Below are positions 40,987-50,778 of a stretch of 64,000 nucleotides of DNA, piece by piece. This DNA is from Tranzscheliella williamsii (lineage: Eukaryota; Basidiomycota; Ustilaginomycetes; Ustilaginales; Ustilaginaceae), in assembly GCA_023212725.1 (NCBI GenBank), contig JALBYF010000025.1:62001-126000 (forward strand), read 5' to 3'. The stretch's first letter is position 1. Each line of letters begins with the position of its first letter. The notes beneath the pieces are model-generated. The model saw only the letters and a list, made by a program, of their open reading frames with translations, was not told the DNA's origin and made no database searches. Both the position numbers and the translations under genes were made by a program.

Positions 40987-42687
40987 TCAGAACATGGTCG
41001 CAAAGACATCAGAGGCATCCTTGACGCCGCTACCGGATGCATAAAGCGGTTGTCCGTTTGCCCCTACACCGTTTTTGCCAAACGTGAATCCGGCCCAGAG
41101 CCCCCGTCCGCCAGCGCCGGCACCAGTCCCTTGCACTGCTTCTACATTCTTCTGTTTCTCGTGCACATCCTTGTATCTCGCCATGTCGGCGGGGTCTTCG
41201 AAGTTGTCAAAGTAGCCGGTATCTGTCTCGCTCTCCAGTTCGGGGATGAAGGGTGCCTTGATCTCTCGCAACTTGTTCAAGTCCAGTGAGCGGAAGAAGG
41301 GGTGCGTCTGTATGGCGTCCAAGTTGCTGTAACGTCTGTCGGGCGCATCCACCAGCTTGGTGATCGCGTCCCAGGCAACATCCGACAGGTTAAACTGAAG
41401 GTTTTCCGGCGTGTCGTAGACCGGACGCTGGAGCACCTTCTGCCAGTTTTTGAGATTTGCAAATGTCTCGTCCGGGTTACTGCCGCTGAACGGAGGGAAG
41501 CCACACAAGAACTCATAAAGAATGCATCCCAGGCTCCAGTAGTCGACGCCAAAGCTATATTGTCTTCCTCTGAGCATCTCGGGAGCAATGTAGTCCGGCG
41601 AGCCAACGATTGAATTGGCGCGATGCTGGTTGTGCTGAATCATCTTCTTGTATAGCGAGCCTCGCTCTGCAGGTGTGCGGTAGACGAAATCGGTGTCTTT
41701 AACCGCATCCAGTTTGGCTTTCATCGACTCAATCTTGCCAGGATTCAGCGCACCGGAGGCAAGCCCAAAGTCTGTCAGCTTGACATGCCCAGACGAATCC
41801 ACAAGGAAGTTTTCGGGCTTGAGGTCTCGATGAATATAACCCAGTTTGTGCAGCTCGTTGACCGAGACGAGCATCTCTGCCATGTAGAAACGAGCATATT
41901 CTTCCTTGAGTGCACCATTGTTGCAGAGCAAGGTACGGAAATCACCTCCGGGAACGTACTCCATGGCGAGGAAAACATGGTCTGGATCCTGAAAGGCGTA
42001 GAGCAGCCTGACGAGCCAGGGCGTCTTTGTAGCTGTAAGAATGTCACGTTCTGTCAAGACGTGTCGGACCTCGTCCATCTTGACCAAGATGCGCTTCTTC
42101 AGCTTTTTCAGCGCGCAGATTTCGCCGGTATCCCGCTTACGGGCCAGGAAGACCTCGCCATATCCGCCGGCTCCAACCTGGGCGATGATATGGAACTGAT
42201 CGACGCGCAGTTTGGTGCGCCGTTTGCGCAACAAGACACGCTCTCTGCCATAGTACGAGGAGCGTTCCTTTAGAAATTCTGGACTTGGCTCCTCTTCATC
42301 CTGCTTGGGCAGCAGGCCGCGAGCTGAGGTGGACTCGTAGAATCGGTCGAGCCTAGCGCGTCTATCGGCCAGATACTTGAGATTGTCAAAGTAGTGGTTG
42401 AGAAAATAAAGCTGTGCTACGTTTGCTTTGCGCTGCACCTCGGTGCTCCTGGCGATCTCGTTCTCCCAGGGTTGCAGACCTTCTCCGCGACGCCAGCTTC
42501 TCCAACTTCCCTTAGGGTCGGGCTGGGCATCTGCAGGTGTCTGGTTCACACGGGATACATCGTGAGCCTTGAGTGGCTTGGCCATCTCCGAGATTGGCGG
42601 CAGCTGAGGGTAGCTGTTTTCCTTCTTGGAAGTGCTGAGTGGCGAAGGTGGCAATGGCGCCCCTACCGCAGAACGTGTTACGGCCAT
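40987..42687 (-). CDS. DBF2: NDR-family protein kinase of the mitotic exit/septation pathway
   Basis: Ser/Thr kinase of the LATS/NDR group (yeast Dbf2/Dbf20, fission yeast Sid2), activated by Mob1 and acting in mitotic exit and cytokinesis. 566 aa, one exon, ATG 42687. The N-terminal regulatory segment (about 60-160) carries the Mob-binding helices (QRKANVAQLYFLNHYFDNL). The kinase domain starts near 164: GAGGYGEVFLARK, ALKKLKK, HRDLKPENFLVD and DFGLASGALNPG, with the long NDR insert before the activation segment NSIVGSPDYIAPEML (phosphorylatable Ser). The C-terminal hydrophobic motif is GFTF with Thr at about 535. The GYFDNFEDPADMARYKD block is typical of Dbf2/Sid2 rather than of Cbk1/Orb6. 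Confidence 0.94.
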   Translation of the reverse strand: MAVTRSAVGAPLPPSPLSTSKKENSYPQLPPISEMAKPLKAHDVSRVNQTPADAQPDPKGSWRSWRRGEGLQPWENEIARSTEVQRKANVAQLYFLNHYFDNLKYLADRRARLDRFYESTSARGLLPKQDEEEPSPEFLKERSSYYGRERVLLRKRRTKLRVDQFHIIAQVGAGGYGEVFLARKRDTGEICALKKLKKRILVKMDEVRHVLTERDILTATKTPWLVRLLYAFQDPDHVFLAMEYVPGGDFRTLLCNNGALKEEYARFYMAEMLVSVNELHKLGYIHRDLKPENFLVDSSGHVKLTDFGLASGALNPGKIESMKAKLDAVKDTDFVYRTPAERGSLYKKMIQHNQHRANSIVGSPDYIAPEMLRGRQYSFGVDYWSLGCILYEFLCGFPPFSGSNPDETFANLKNWQKVLQRPVYDTPENLQFNLSDVAWDAITKLVDAPDRRYSNLDAIQTHPFFRSLDLNKLREIKAPFIPELESETDTGYFDNFEDPADMARYKDVHEKQKNVEAVQGTGAGAGGRGLWAGFTFGKNGVGANGQPLYASGSGVKDASDVFATMF

Positions 42688-42860
42688 GGTGAGGCGTTGA
42701 GCAGCTTCGAAATCAGGATACGCAGCAGCTGTGTAGATGTGGTAGTCGGATGAGAAAGAGGCTCGGCCAAGGTTATGCTTCAGACAAACAAGGAATGTGG
42801 GAAAGGGTAGGGGGTCAGGCCAAGGGTTGAAGGACGTAGGCCAGGGGTCGGAGGACGTTT

Positions 42861-43253
42861 CTATTCCGACGGCAGCTTATACTGAGCCTTTGAGACTGGA
42901 AATGCGGAGTGCACAAGCAATCATAAATAGTCAACCTTGACAACCAGCAAGCAAGAGAGGCTGAGAATTGCTGCAGGAGCCAGAGATGTTGATGTTGCTT
43001 GGAATTCCCAATGGGCAGGGCTCCTCTTTTTACAACGCCGACTAAATCCCAAATACTTACCTGTGACTGCAGATAGATCACGAATATCTGTAGCATAACT
43101 TTGAACTGCAAAGACGGTCTTGTAGGCACCATCTAGGGCCGTCAAAATTTCTGGCAAGCTTTCATAAAGTGCGATCGACGCTGTGTCAGAGCGCATCGTA
43201 GTGTCGAGGCCCTCACCCGGAAGCAGGGTGAGGTGCCCGAGGAAGCAAGCCAT
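42861..43253 (-). CDS. Possible 75-aa protein, two exons
   Basis: Not recognised. Exon 1 (43253-43061) starts at an ATG (MACFLGHLTLL) and ends in a strong donor CACAG|GTAAGTATT. The acceptor TTTCCAG gives exon 2 (42895-42861), ending with TAG. The join is in frame (228 nt, 75 aa). The central part is a helix-like ASIALYESLPEILTALDG followed by AYKTVFAVQSYATDIRDLSA, which has the even hydrophobic spacing of a small helical-bundle subunit such as DASH or BLOC-type components. No family could be named. The 165-nt intron is longer than most here. It sits between DBF2 and SPC25. Confidence 0.4.
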
Positions 43254-43586
43254 GTTGGACCGGTGGACGAGGGGTCTCAACCACCGTGTGATTAGACTTT
43301 AAAGGCTCGCGTCGCGGTCACGTGTCTGGACATGAAATCAAAGTGGTTCGCGCAAGGATACCGTTGCATATTCAAGGGAACAACACTTTCCCCATCCGAA
43401 AGCCAGACGGGTAAGTTAGTAGAGCTTAGCAAGTGGAAATGGGCAATGACAAGGCGCTTGTTCACACCGCATGGCTGCTTGCTTGACTGATTGATGTTGC
43501 GTGACAACGTTGCCTCTTCAATACCATCACGCGCTATCCACGCTTACTGTCCTCGATAGTGCAATCCCTACGTGCACCACGCAGTC
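43254..43586. promoter_or_regulatory. Divergent promoter upstream of SPC25
   Basis: 333 bp; no specific site recognised. Confidence 0.35.
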
Positions 43587-44669
43587 ATGAGTACAGCCGC
43601 TACCCCGCGCGCTTCCGCGGCGGCGACTCCACGACGACCGCCCGCGGCGAGCTCTTATTCCAGCGCCGAGATGCGCAAGGTATATGCGGATTTGGACAGC
43701 AACGCCATCTTCGATTTCTCCGCGATTGTCGGCACTGTCAGGTCTTTTCAATCGCGCTTCAGAGCATACACCGAGAATGCCATATCCAACATCAACGACG
43801 ACAAGGCCGAGTTTGATGCGAATCGGATGGAGCACAGAAACCAGCTCAGTACGCTAGACAGGGAGATCGAAGATGCCAAGGCCACTCAGCGAGAGCTCTG
43901 GGATAGTAAGTTTACATCTGAGGGGTGTTCAGAAGCGCTGCGCAAAGACTATCATGCTGATCTTTTCCACCACTTGCGCTGTACAGCTATTGCTCAAGAG
44001 CGAGACCAGGACACGAGTCTTCGAGCTCGACAACAAACCCTTCAGTCCCAGAAAGCCTCGGTTGCTCAACGCTGCACTGAGCTCCAGGCTGAGATCGCCG
44101 AGCTCAAGCAGAAGCTTGAATCCAAAAAAGTGTCAAAGGAAGCCCAAAGGGAGAAGCTCAAGGAACAGATGGACAGGAATGGCCCCGAACTCAGACTTTT
44201 GGAATCAAAGACTGGATGCTCCATCACACCTACCAAAATCGGTGAGTGCTGGATGCAGCTGTATGAGAGTAGGCCAATATTGTATGCTGATCGTAAAGGT
44301 GGTTTTCTGCTACTGCCTCCTTTTAGGTGATCAACTCAAGTTCACTTTCAATCTGATGAATCCCGACGACTGGTCGCAAGAGTGCCATTTTACTATAGAC
44401 GTGAGCTCGAGCAAATACAAAAGTAAGATGATCTCCTCCGCATTGCAGTCTTCGCAAGTTCCTTACTGATTCCTATCTACTCGCAATTGACTGCAGTCAT
44501 CTCCCTAACACCAACGTTGCCAAGTTCGGTAATAGATCAGCTGCTGGAGGAGTTGAATGCCTCGCGAAAGTTCTATACGTTCGTCAAGAAGATGCGATCG
44601 GCGCTGCGGGCGCAAGTCGAGAAGCAACGACTTGAGGCTCGGGACACTGCCAGGAGAGGAGGTCACTAG
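43587..44669 (+). CDS. SPC25: Kinetochore protein SPC25 (NDC80 complex)
   Basis: Subunit of the outer-kinetochore Ndc80 complex, pairing with Spc24 to dock on the MIND complex and CENP-T. Four exons: 43587-43905, 43987-44241, 44327-44422 and 44497-44669; joined frame 843 nt, 280 aa. Introns have donors GTAAGT, GTGAGT and GTAAGA with CAG/TAG acceptors. Residues 1-25 are Ala/Thr/Pro-rich; about 60-190 is a long coiled coil (AELKQKLESKKVSKEAQREK). The C-terminal globular RWD domain begins LLESKTGCSITPTKI, continues GDQLKFTFNLMNPDDW and ECHFTIDVSSSKYK, and ends ISLTPTLP...LLEELNASRKFYTFVKKMR. This is the Spc25 pattern. Length and architecture fit fungal orthologues. Confidence 0.92.
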
Positions 44670-45112
44670 ACTATGTCTAGACCTTCGACTAAATTGCGGT
44701 TCCCGCAGAGGTCCCTTGCCCTCCTATCCTCATGCCGCATCACCGCTGTGTGTTGTACGCTGCGGTTGTCACTCCTGTCGTCTGTATTTATATGTAAACG
44801 AGTCTCTGCCCTATCCCGCTTCAATGCCCTGTCCCGCTTCAATGCTCCCAGAATATACCAGATTTTATGTTACGGCAATACCCCATATGCTTACTCACAC
44901 GGTGATAGTCGATAGTCGATTGTGGTGTTGGAGCTCGCGCCCATGCAAAGTGGAGTATTTTCAAGGTCCGGTACGCTATATGCACTTCGTATCAATCAGT
45001 CTTTGTCTTCTTCGTCTACGTACATTGCCCTGGACGAAGGTCAGATCTTCACATTTGCGTTGTTGGAGGTAGGGCGGCCGCAAGGTAGCTGGTTGCGAGG
45101 TTGAGATACAAG
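44670..45112. other. Intergenic region with an 18-bp tandem duplication
   Basis: 443 bp. Two 18-bp copies GCCCTATCCCGCTTCAAT / GCCCTGTCCCGCTTCAAT lie at 44808-44843. Otherwise nothing recognised; it should contain the SPC25 terminator and the promoter of the next gene. Confidence 0.5.
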
Positions 45113-47485
45113 ATGGCGCCCCCTCGAATGTCGATCAAATTTCTCGGCACCTCTTCCATGCCAAACTCGTCTCGAAACTACTCTTCTCTCCTGTTCAAGG
45201 CTGACAATCATACCGTTATGGTAGATTGTGGAGAGTCCACGCAGCGCCAGCTACTATCGCGCTATGTTGGTTCTGACGAGCGTCTATCCAATATAAAGAC
45301 TATCCTAATCACCCACCTGCACGCAGATCATGTGCTTGGATTGGTGCCACTCCTAATGACCATGATGGGCCCGTCCGGTCTTACGACTGGCGATTCGCAC
45401 GAGCCGAGGGTAGAAATATTTGGACCTCGCGGACTCAGAGCCTTGGTGCGGACTACCCTGACGTTATGCTATTCCCAGCTCGGTGGCAAGTACGTCGTCC
45501 ACGAATTTGCTTGGCCATCATCCGACCGTACCCCCGAAGGGCAACCCCACGCCCTCCATGACCTTCCCACCAGATCGATACCCAATCTCCCCCTGTATGA
45601 AGGAGAAGCGGATTCTGGCAGAGAAATCCGAATAGACGAAAGGTCTTTCAGCTGGCCTCGATTTCACACTTTTCAGCCGACGCCTCAGAGCCCCAAGATT
45701 CACATCAGTGCTGCGCCTATCTCCCACAGATGCCCAACACTGGGCTACGTTTTTGAAGAGGAACCCTCATCCTCGCCGATAAGCTCCAGTGTCAATGACA
45801 TCCTCAACGAAAATGGGCCGGCGCTACGAGAGCAGGGCATTCGGCATCCTCTCTCGCTGCTCTCTCGTTTGGTAGGCAAACGGGAAACACTTGAGATGCC
45901 TGACGGTAGGGTGTTAAACCCACCTGCACTCGACACACCAGGAAGGAAAGTAACCATCATGGGAGACACTAGCGATGGCACCGGCGGATTTTCGCCCGCT
46001 CAGCTGCAAAAAGGGTACGGCTTGCCTACGCTAGCGGTCGATTCCGACGTTCTGGTGCATGAAAGCACGAACATCGCATTGCCAGGACACCTCAACAAGA
46101 ATGGGAAGGCAGACATTTTTGAACATGTTGCTGCGAAAGCTGCCAGCAGGGGTCATTCCGTTCCCCAGGTAGCGGGGCGATTCGCGGCTCTTGTAAAAGC
46201 CCGGAGGCTTGTTCTCAACCATTTTTCGACCAAGTATCCCAGCCCACCACATTACTTACTCGATAACTCCGGAGTAAATGGAGAGGAGACGAAACAGCCA
46301 CATGGCCAGAGGCCCGCGACGAACAAGCAATTAGGAGGGCCCGAGCGGAAAGCATTGATAATGAAGGAATTTGAGACCCAAGCACACGAAGCCTGGAAGG
46401 AAGTCTCAGGCCTATATGAAAACCTTGAGATCTACGCTGCCTACGACGGATTCTCGCTCGAGGTGCCCATTCACAGCATCAAAGGCCCGAATATGGTTAC
46501 GAAGCCTAGACACAACATGTTTGAAAGACCATGGGAAAGCCCGGCTCCGGGTCATACACCCACACCGAATGCTGGTGATCTTAAGCGGAAGTATGCAGAC
46601 AGGGCCGAAGATACTTCGTCGGGAGAAGAATGGAATCCGTCACTTTACCTGTTGCCAGGCGCGCCGGCAACAACTCCGCCACACGCCCTGATCCTGCTCA
46701 ACTCGCCCATCGATGCTCAACAGAAGCAACACTTCCTGCGGCTTTGGAAGTCGGCAGCCGTGCGGCTCTGCGCAGACGGCGCGGCCAATAGACTGATTGA
46801 TGCGTTCGGATTCGATGCCTTCGTCGGGCCCCAGCAAGCATCATCAGTCCCACTCCCCCATGCTGTCGTCGGAGACCTTGATTCGATACGTCCAGAAACA
46901 CAGACATTTTTTGCAAATCAGGGGGTTGACATACATGTGAGGCCTTCACAATATGCAACGGATCTTCAGAAGTGCATTCAAGAGGTCGAGGATCAAGAGC
47001 AAGATCAAGGCAAAGCGGAGCATACACTGATGATCTATGGCGGACTGTCCGGGCGGCTGGATCAGAGCGTACATACGCTCCATGTTCTTTGGCAACTGGC
47101 TCCCGGCGTGGAAGGTTTGGGACTAGTGGAGGATCCCGAGGGTAGCAATGAGAGAGGCGGAAGGCTACGGAAGCGGCGCCGCACGTTTGCTATTGGCGAC
47201 AGTAGTGTGGCTTGGCTCCTCCCCAAGGGGAAGCATCGGCTAAGGATGGCGCGCGAGGTGATGGGCAAAACGTGCGGCATCCTGCCACTAGGCGTCGGCA
47301 TCAGTGGCGCCAAAGTATCGACGACGGGCCTAGAATGGAATCTCGACGGCGAAGCAACGACTCTGGGAGGCTTCTTGTCGACGTCCAACCATCTCAAGGA
47401 CGAGCTGGGTCGAGTGAAACTAGAAACGGATCGACCCATCTACTGGACAGTGGAACTTCGTCCAGACAGCGACTGTGCCTTTTGA
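45113..47485 (+). CDS. Fusion protein: RNase Z (tRNA 3' endonuclease) + thiamine pyrophosphokinase
   Basis: One uninterrupted frame of 790 aa, ATG at 45113. The N-terminal half (1 to about 480) is a metallo-beta-lactamase RNase Z of the short ELAC1 type, which trims tRNA 3' trailers: FLGTSSMPNSSRNYSSLL, metal motif THLHADHVLGL (His68, His70, Asp72, His73), ISHRCPTLGY, TIMGDTSDG (Asp near 284), HESTN and LNHFSTKY. After a short linker, residues about 509-790 are thiamine pyrophosphokinase (THI80/TPK1): CADGAANRLID, VVGDLDSI, IYGGLSGRLDQ, STTGLEWNL and GGFLSTSN, which makes thiamine pyrophosphate from thiamine and ATP. Both halves keep their catalytic motifs and are near normal length. No stop, intron signal or internal promoter is evident between them. 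Confidence 0.93.
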   Translation: MAPPRMSIKFLGTSSMPNSSRNYSSLLFKADNHTVMVDCGESTQRQLLSRYVGSDERLSNIKTILITHLHADHVLGLVPLLMTMMGPSGLTTGDSHEPRVEIFGPRGLRALVRTTLTLCYSQLGGKYVVHEFAWPSSDRTPEGQPHALHDLPTRSIPNLPLYEGEADSGREIRIDERSFSWPRFHTFQPTPQSPKIHISAAPISHRCPTLGYVFEEEPSSSPISSSVNDILNENGPALREQGIRHPLSLLSRLVGKRETLEMPDGRVLNPPALDTPGRKVTIMGDTSDGTGGFSPAQLQKGYGLPTLAVDSDVLVHESTNIALPGHLNKNGKADIFEHVAAKAASRGHSVPQVAGRFAALVKARRLVLNHFSTKYPSPPHYLLDNSGVNGEETKQPHGQRPATNKQLGGPERKALIMKEFETQAHEAWKEVSGLYENLEIYAAYDGFSLEVPIHSIKGPNMVTKPRHNMFERPWESPAPGHTPTPNAGDLKRKYADRAEDTSSGEEWNPSLYLLPGAPATTPPHALILLNSPIDAQQKQHFLRLWKSAAVRLCADGAANRLIDAFGFDAFVGPQQASSVPLPHAVVGDLDSIRPETQTFFANQGVDIHVRPSQYATDLQKCIQEVEDQEQDQGKAEHTLMIYGGLSGRLDQSVHTLHVLWQLAPGVEGLGLVEDPEGSNERGGRLRKRRRTFAIGDSSVAWLLPKGKHRLRMAREVMGKTCGILPLGVGISGAKVSTTGLEWNLDGEATTLGGFLSTSNHLKDELGRVKLETDRPIYWTVELRPDSDCAF

Positions 47486-48248
47486 AGCTATCTCGACATT
47501 GGCAGCGTCTCAAATACCGTCATCAGACAAACCCTGGGTTACACGGATGAAAGAAAGAAACATATCGTTGACGGACGATCAGGCATCCCACCATTCATAG
47601 GTAATAGATTACCTCTGAGGAAAAGAGAAGCCTGGGTCTGATGAAGCGACTGCAACCTCATAACACGAGACTACTATGGTTGCTTATTGCCATCACTGTT
47701 CCCGCTGATCGTGCTTGCTGGCCTTCTGATCAGAAGTCGCGCTTTGAATCAACGATGAGTCTTAGCCGGTAGCGAATTGCTTTACTGTGACTGTTCTGAT
47801 CGGCCCACCGCGCCTGTTTTCGTAGTTGAAGGGAAGCTTTAGCAGCAACGTACAAATACAAAATGAATTCAACACGCACGCAGGTTGGTTGGATTTCAAA
47901 ATCGCGTTTCAAAGGAGCGTAGGCTTGCAGAAGAAAGCTAAGTAAGGTAGGAAAGAGCAAAGTGCTCGTGCGCACGCCTCGCACCGCGCAACACTCAGAC
48001 AAGGGCGCTCGACGACACATCGCAGCGTGTGTGCAACACGCACAGCTTCTCATACTTCTGCGGGCCAGGCTCCTTCATCGTTGTCCACTTCCTCTCTTTA
48101 CTAACGCCAGCCTCAGTCGACTTTTTCCGTCCGCCATCTGTCACCTTCTGCGCCGTACCCTCCCGTCTCAGTAAGGCGTCCCTCTACCGCTTCCAGTGCT
48201 CCTTCCACTTCGATCATTGCCACCATTTCGTCGATCGTCAATCCCAAA
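47486..48248. promoter_or_regulatory. Septin promoter and leader
   Basis: 763 bp; the last 250 bp are pyrimidine-rich (CTTCCTCTC-type), as in leaders of well-expressed smut genes. No gene seen. Confidence 0.45.
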
Positions 48249-49432
48249 ATGGCCTCACGAAGACGTGCTGCCAAGAAGGGTGTCTCCTTCTGCCTCATGG
48301 TTGTTGGTGCTTCGGGTACGGGCAAAACCACCTTCGTCAACACGCTCTGTGATTCCGAGGTGATCGGCCACAAGATCAGTGATAACCCGGAGACAGCTCA
48401 CATCGAAGAAGGCATCCGAATCAAGCCCGTCCACGTTGAATTGGAGGAAGATGGCATGCGCATCGGCCTGACCATCGTCGACACCCCCGGCTTTGGTGAC
48501 AACATCGACAACGAGTATGCGTAAGTATTCCGTCTGCTGCCTTCCAGCGCAAACGAAGCGCGCCGCTGTCACCAGCCGGTCGGAGCTGACTGGGTTTGTT
48601 CCGCTTTCCCACCCGCCTGTCTAGCTTCTCCGAGATCGTTGGCTTCCTGGAACGACAGTATGACGACATCCTGGCCGAGGAGTCACGTATCAAGCGAAAC
48701 CCCCGTTTCCGAGACAACCGAGTACACGCTTTGCTGTACTTCATCACCCCTACTGGACACTCTCTTCGCGAGATGGACATTGAGCTGATGCGAAGGCTCT
48801 CGCCCCGAGTCAATGTCATTCCCGTCATCGGTAAGGCCGACTCCATGACGCTGACTGAGAAGCACGACTTCAAGAAGCGCATCATGCAGGACATCGAACA
48901 CTACGGCATTCCAGTCTACAACTTCCCGTACGATGTCGAGGAGGACGACGAAGAGACGATCACTGACAACTCTGAACTCCGAACGCTGATGCCTTTCGCT
49001 ATCGTAGGCTCGGAAGAGGAGATTGTCATGAATGGCGAGCCGGTTCGAGCCAGGAGATACCCTTGGGGAGTGGTCGAGGTCGACAACCCGAAGCATTCGG
49101 ATTTTGCTAGACTCCGCTCTGCCCTGCTCAACACCCACCTCACCGACCTCAAGGAGATCACTCACGACTTCCTCTACGAGAACTACCGAACTGAGAAGCT
49201 GTCTAGAACTGTTCACAGCGACTATGCCGATACCTCTATTCCTGGCGAAGAACTGGCGAACCAGTCCGTCAGGTTGAAGGAAGAGCAGCTGAAGAGGGAA
49301 GAGGACAAGCTCAAGGAGATCGAACTGCGCGTGCAAAGGGAGATCCAGGAGAAGCGACAAGAGCTTTTGGCGAAGGAGGAATCTCTCCGCAACCTCGAGA
49401 GTCGACTTCAGGCGCAGAATGTCAACGAATAA
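48249..49432 (+). CDS. CDC3: Septin, CDC3/AspB-like
   Basis: Filament-forming GTPase of the septin ring at bud necks, septa and hyphal tips. Two exons: 48249-48520 and 48625-49432; intron GTAAGT...GTCTAG; 359 aa. G1 P-loop GASGTGKT at about 21-28, G3 DTPGFGDN near 78-85 and G4 GKADS near 200. The septin-unique element lies around YPWGVVEVDNPKHSDFARLR. A C-terminal coiled coil (EEQLKREEDKLKEIELRVQR) ends the protein. The run LERQYDDILAEESRIKRN and the G1 sequence are closest to CDC3/AspB septins as I know them, but this copy lacks the long N-terminal extension of yeast Cdc3. Subgroup assignment is moderate. Confidence 0.9.
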
Positions 49433-49674
49433 GCCCAGTTCGTTTGTCTTTTATACGTTGTATCATCTCCGTCCGGTCCCCTGCCATACAGCTCCAACAG
49501 TCTTTCTCTGAAGGGCTGCTGCTATTCCCTGATCTCTTCTGTCCCCAGTCTGTATGTTTCTCTACGCCAGAATCAAAACACTATCATGTGATAACCAGGT
49601 CATCTGTAGGATGACAATGAACGTGCGCTTATGTGGCTATGTAAAGTTCAGGAGGAGGCGGTAAGTAACGGCAC

Positions 49675-50411
49675 TCAGTCTAGGCCTCTAGACTGTCTCC
49701 ACGAGTGGATCCACTGGATGATGCGGTCGACATTCTCCTCTACGTCGCCTGACTCTTGACTTGTCAGTTCGACGACGGCCTCTGCTGGGTAGCTCGATCT
49801 GGCGTCATCAGCGACGACTCCCATGATCTCTGCTTCGTTGTTTTCTTGGATTTTCTTGGTCGGGTACCCTCTGTGAGGGTCGTAGCGGCCAGAGGGGCGG
49901 ATGCGGTCAGTGAAAGTGCCGGAGCGACTGTAGGTCCGACGGCGGATCGGATCGGCGCGGCGACTTACCTCTTTTCTAACCGTTGCCAGAGAACGGCATG
50001 GTCGCAGCGCAGTACGACGACGAGGTCGACCCATCTCTCCGGCCAGACGTCGCAGGTATGCCAGTCGAGGATGAGGCCTCCTCGGGTGTCGTCGTCTTCG
50101 GAGAGTGCTCTGGCCTGTTGCGTCTCGGCCTCGTCGTGGTCTTCCGAGTCCAGCGGCTCGGGCGCATTGGTTCCCGTCAGCGGTTCCAGATGGTCGAGCA
50201 GCTGGTCCTCGTTGACCTCGTACGACTGCCATTCCTCCAGATAGTTGTTGTAGAACCCCTCCTTCTTGACCAACTGGCCGACATCGATCTGCCGCAGCGG
50301 ATGGCTGGACGATCCGGACGCACTGTACGTCGATGCGAGCAAGCTCGAGTGCGTCGACTTGCCCGTGCCCGGCGTCCCTGTGATCACGACGTTCGGAAAG
50401 CTGCGCACCAT
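49675..50411 (-). CDS. FAP7: FAP7/hCINAP-type adenylate kinase, 40S ribosome maturation factor
   Basis: Atypical nuclear adenylate kinase/ATPase that acts with Rps14 in final 20S to 18S rRNA processing. Two exons: 50411-49969 and 49870-49675; intron GTAAGT...CTCACAG; 212 aa. Walker A GTPGTGKS at 12-19, then GQLVKKEGFYNNYLEEWQS (the NMP-binding part), LILDWHTCDVWPERWVDLV, and after the splice RGYPTKKIQENNEAEIM, the family's LID-region signature. It ends with a helix VDRIIQWIHSWR. Compared with yeast and human proteins there is an extra acidic segment of about 30 residues (roughly 80-112, EPLDSEDHDEAE...ALSEDDDT) before the LILDWH motif. The 3' end faces that of the septin gene. Confidence 0.93.
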
Positions 50412-50778
50412 ATCTATAGAAGCCAGGTTCCGTGATGTAAGGAAGTGTGATCTTCGGCGCCTTCCAGATGAGTATACTAGACAGCGTAAAATAGCAAGCT
50501 CGAGTCCTCGTTCTAGAGACTCTTTCCAAAATTTTGGACCCGGCTTTGGTGGTTCAGGCTTTGTTCTGCATAAGTGCGGAGAAAGAGAGCAGGATCCGAC
50601 GCTTGAAATCTAACATGACCCATGACCCGCCAGGAGACTTCAGTCATGTACGTTCGCGAGGCAGACTGCGACGACCACTATGGCACACTCAGAGTATGGA
50701 GCGTAGAGCGACATGGTGTTTAATGGCGTGAGGAGGCTATCGACTATGAGCCTGACGGTGCCAGCTTGCTAGCATCGA
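50412..50778. other. Intergenic region, FAP7 promoter
   Basis: 367 bp; no gene seen. Confidence 0.45.

Noticed and set aside
49675..50529. 284-codon minus frame covering FAP7
   Set aside because: Only its last 65 codons (from 49870) are the true FAP7 exon 2; the rest is an out-of-frame shadow of exon 1 and of the intron.
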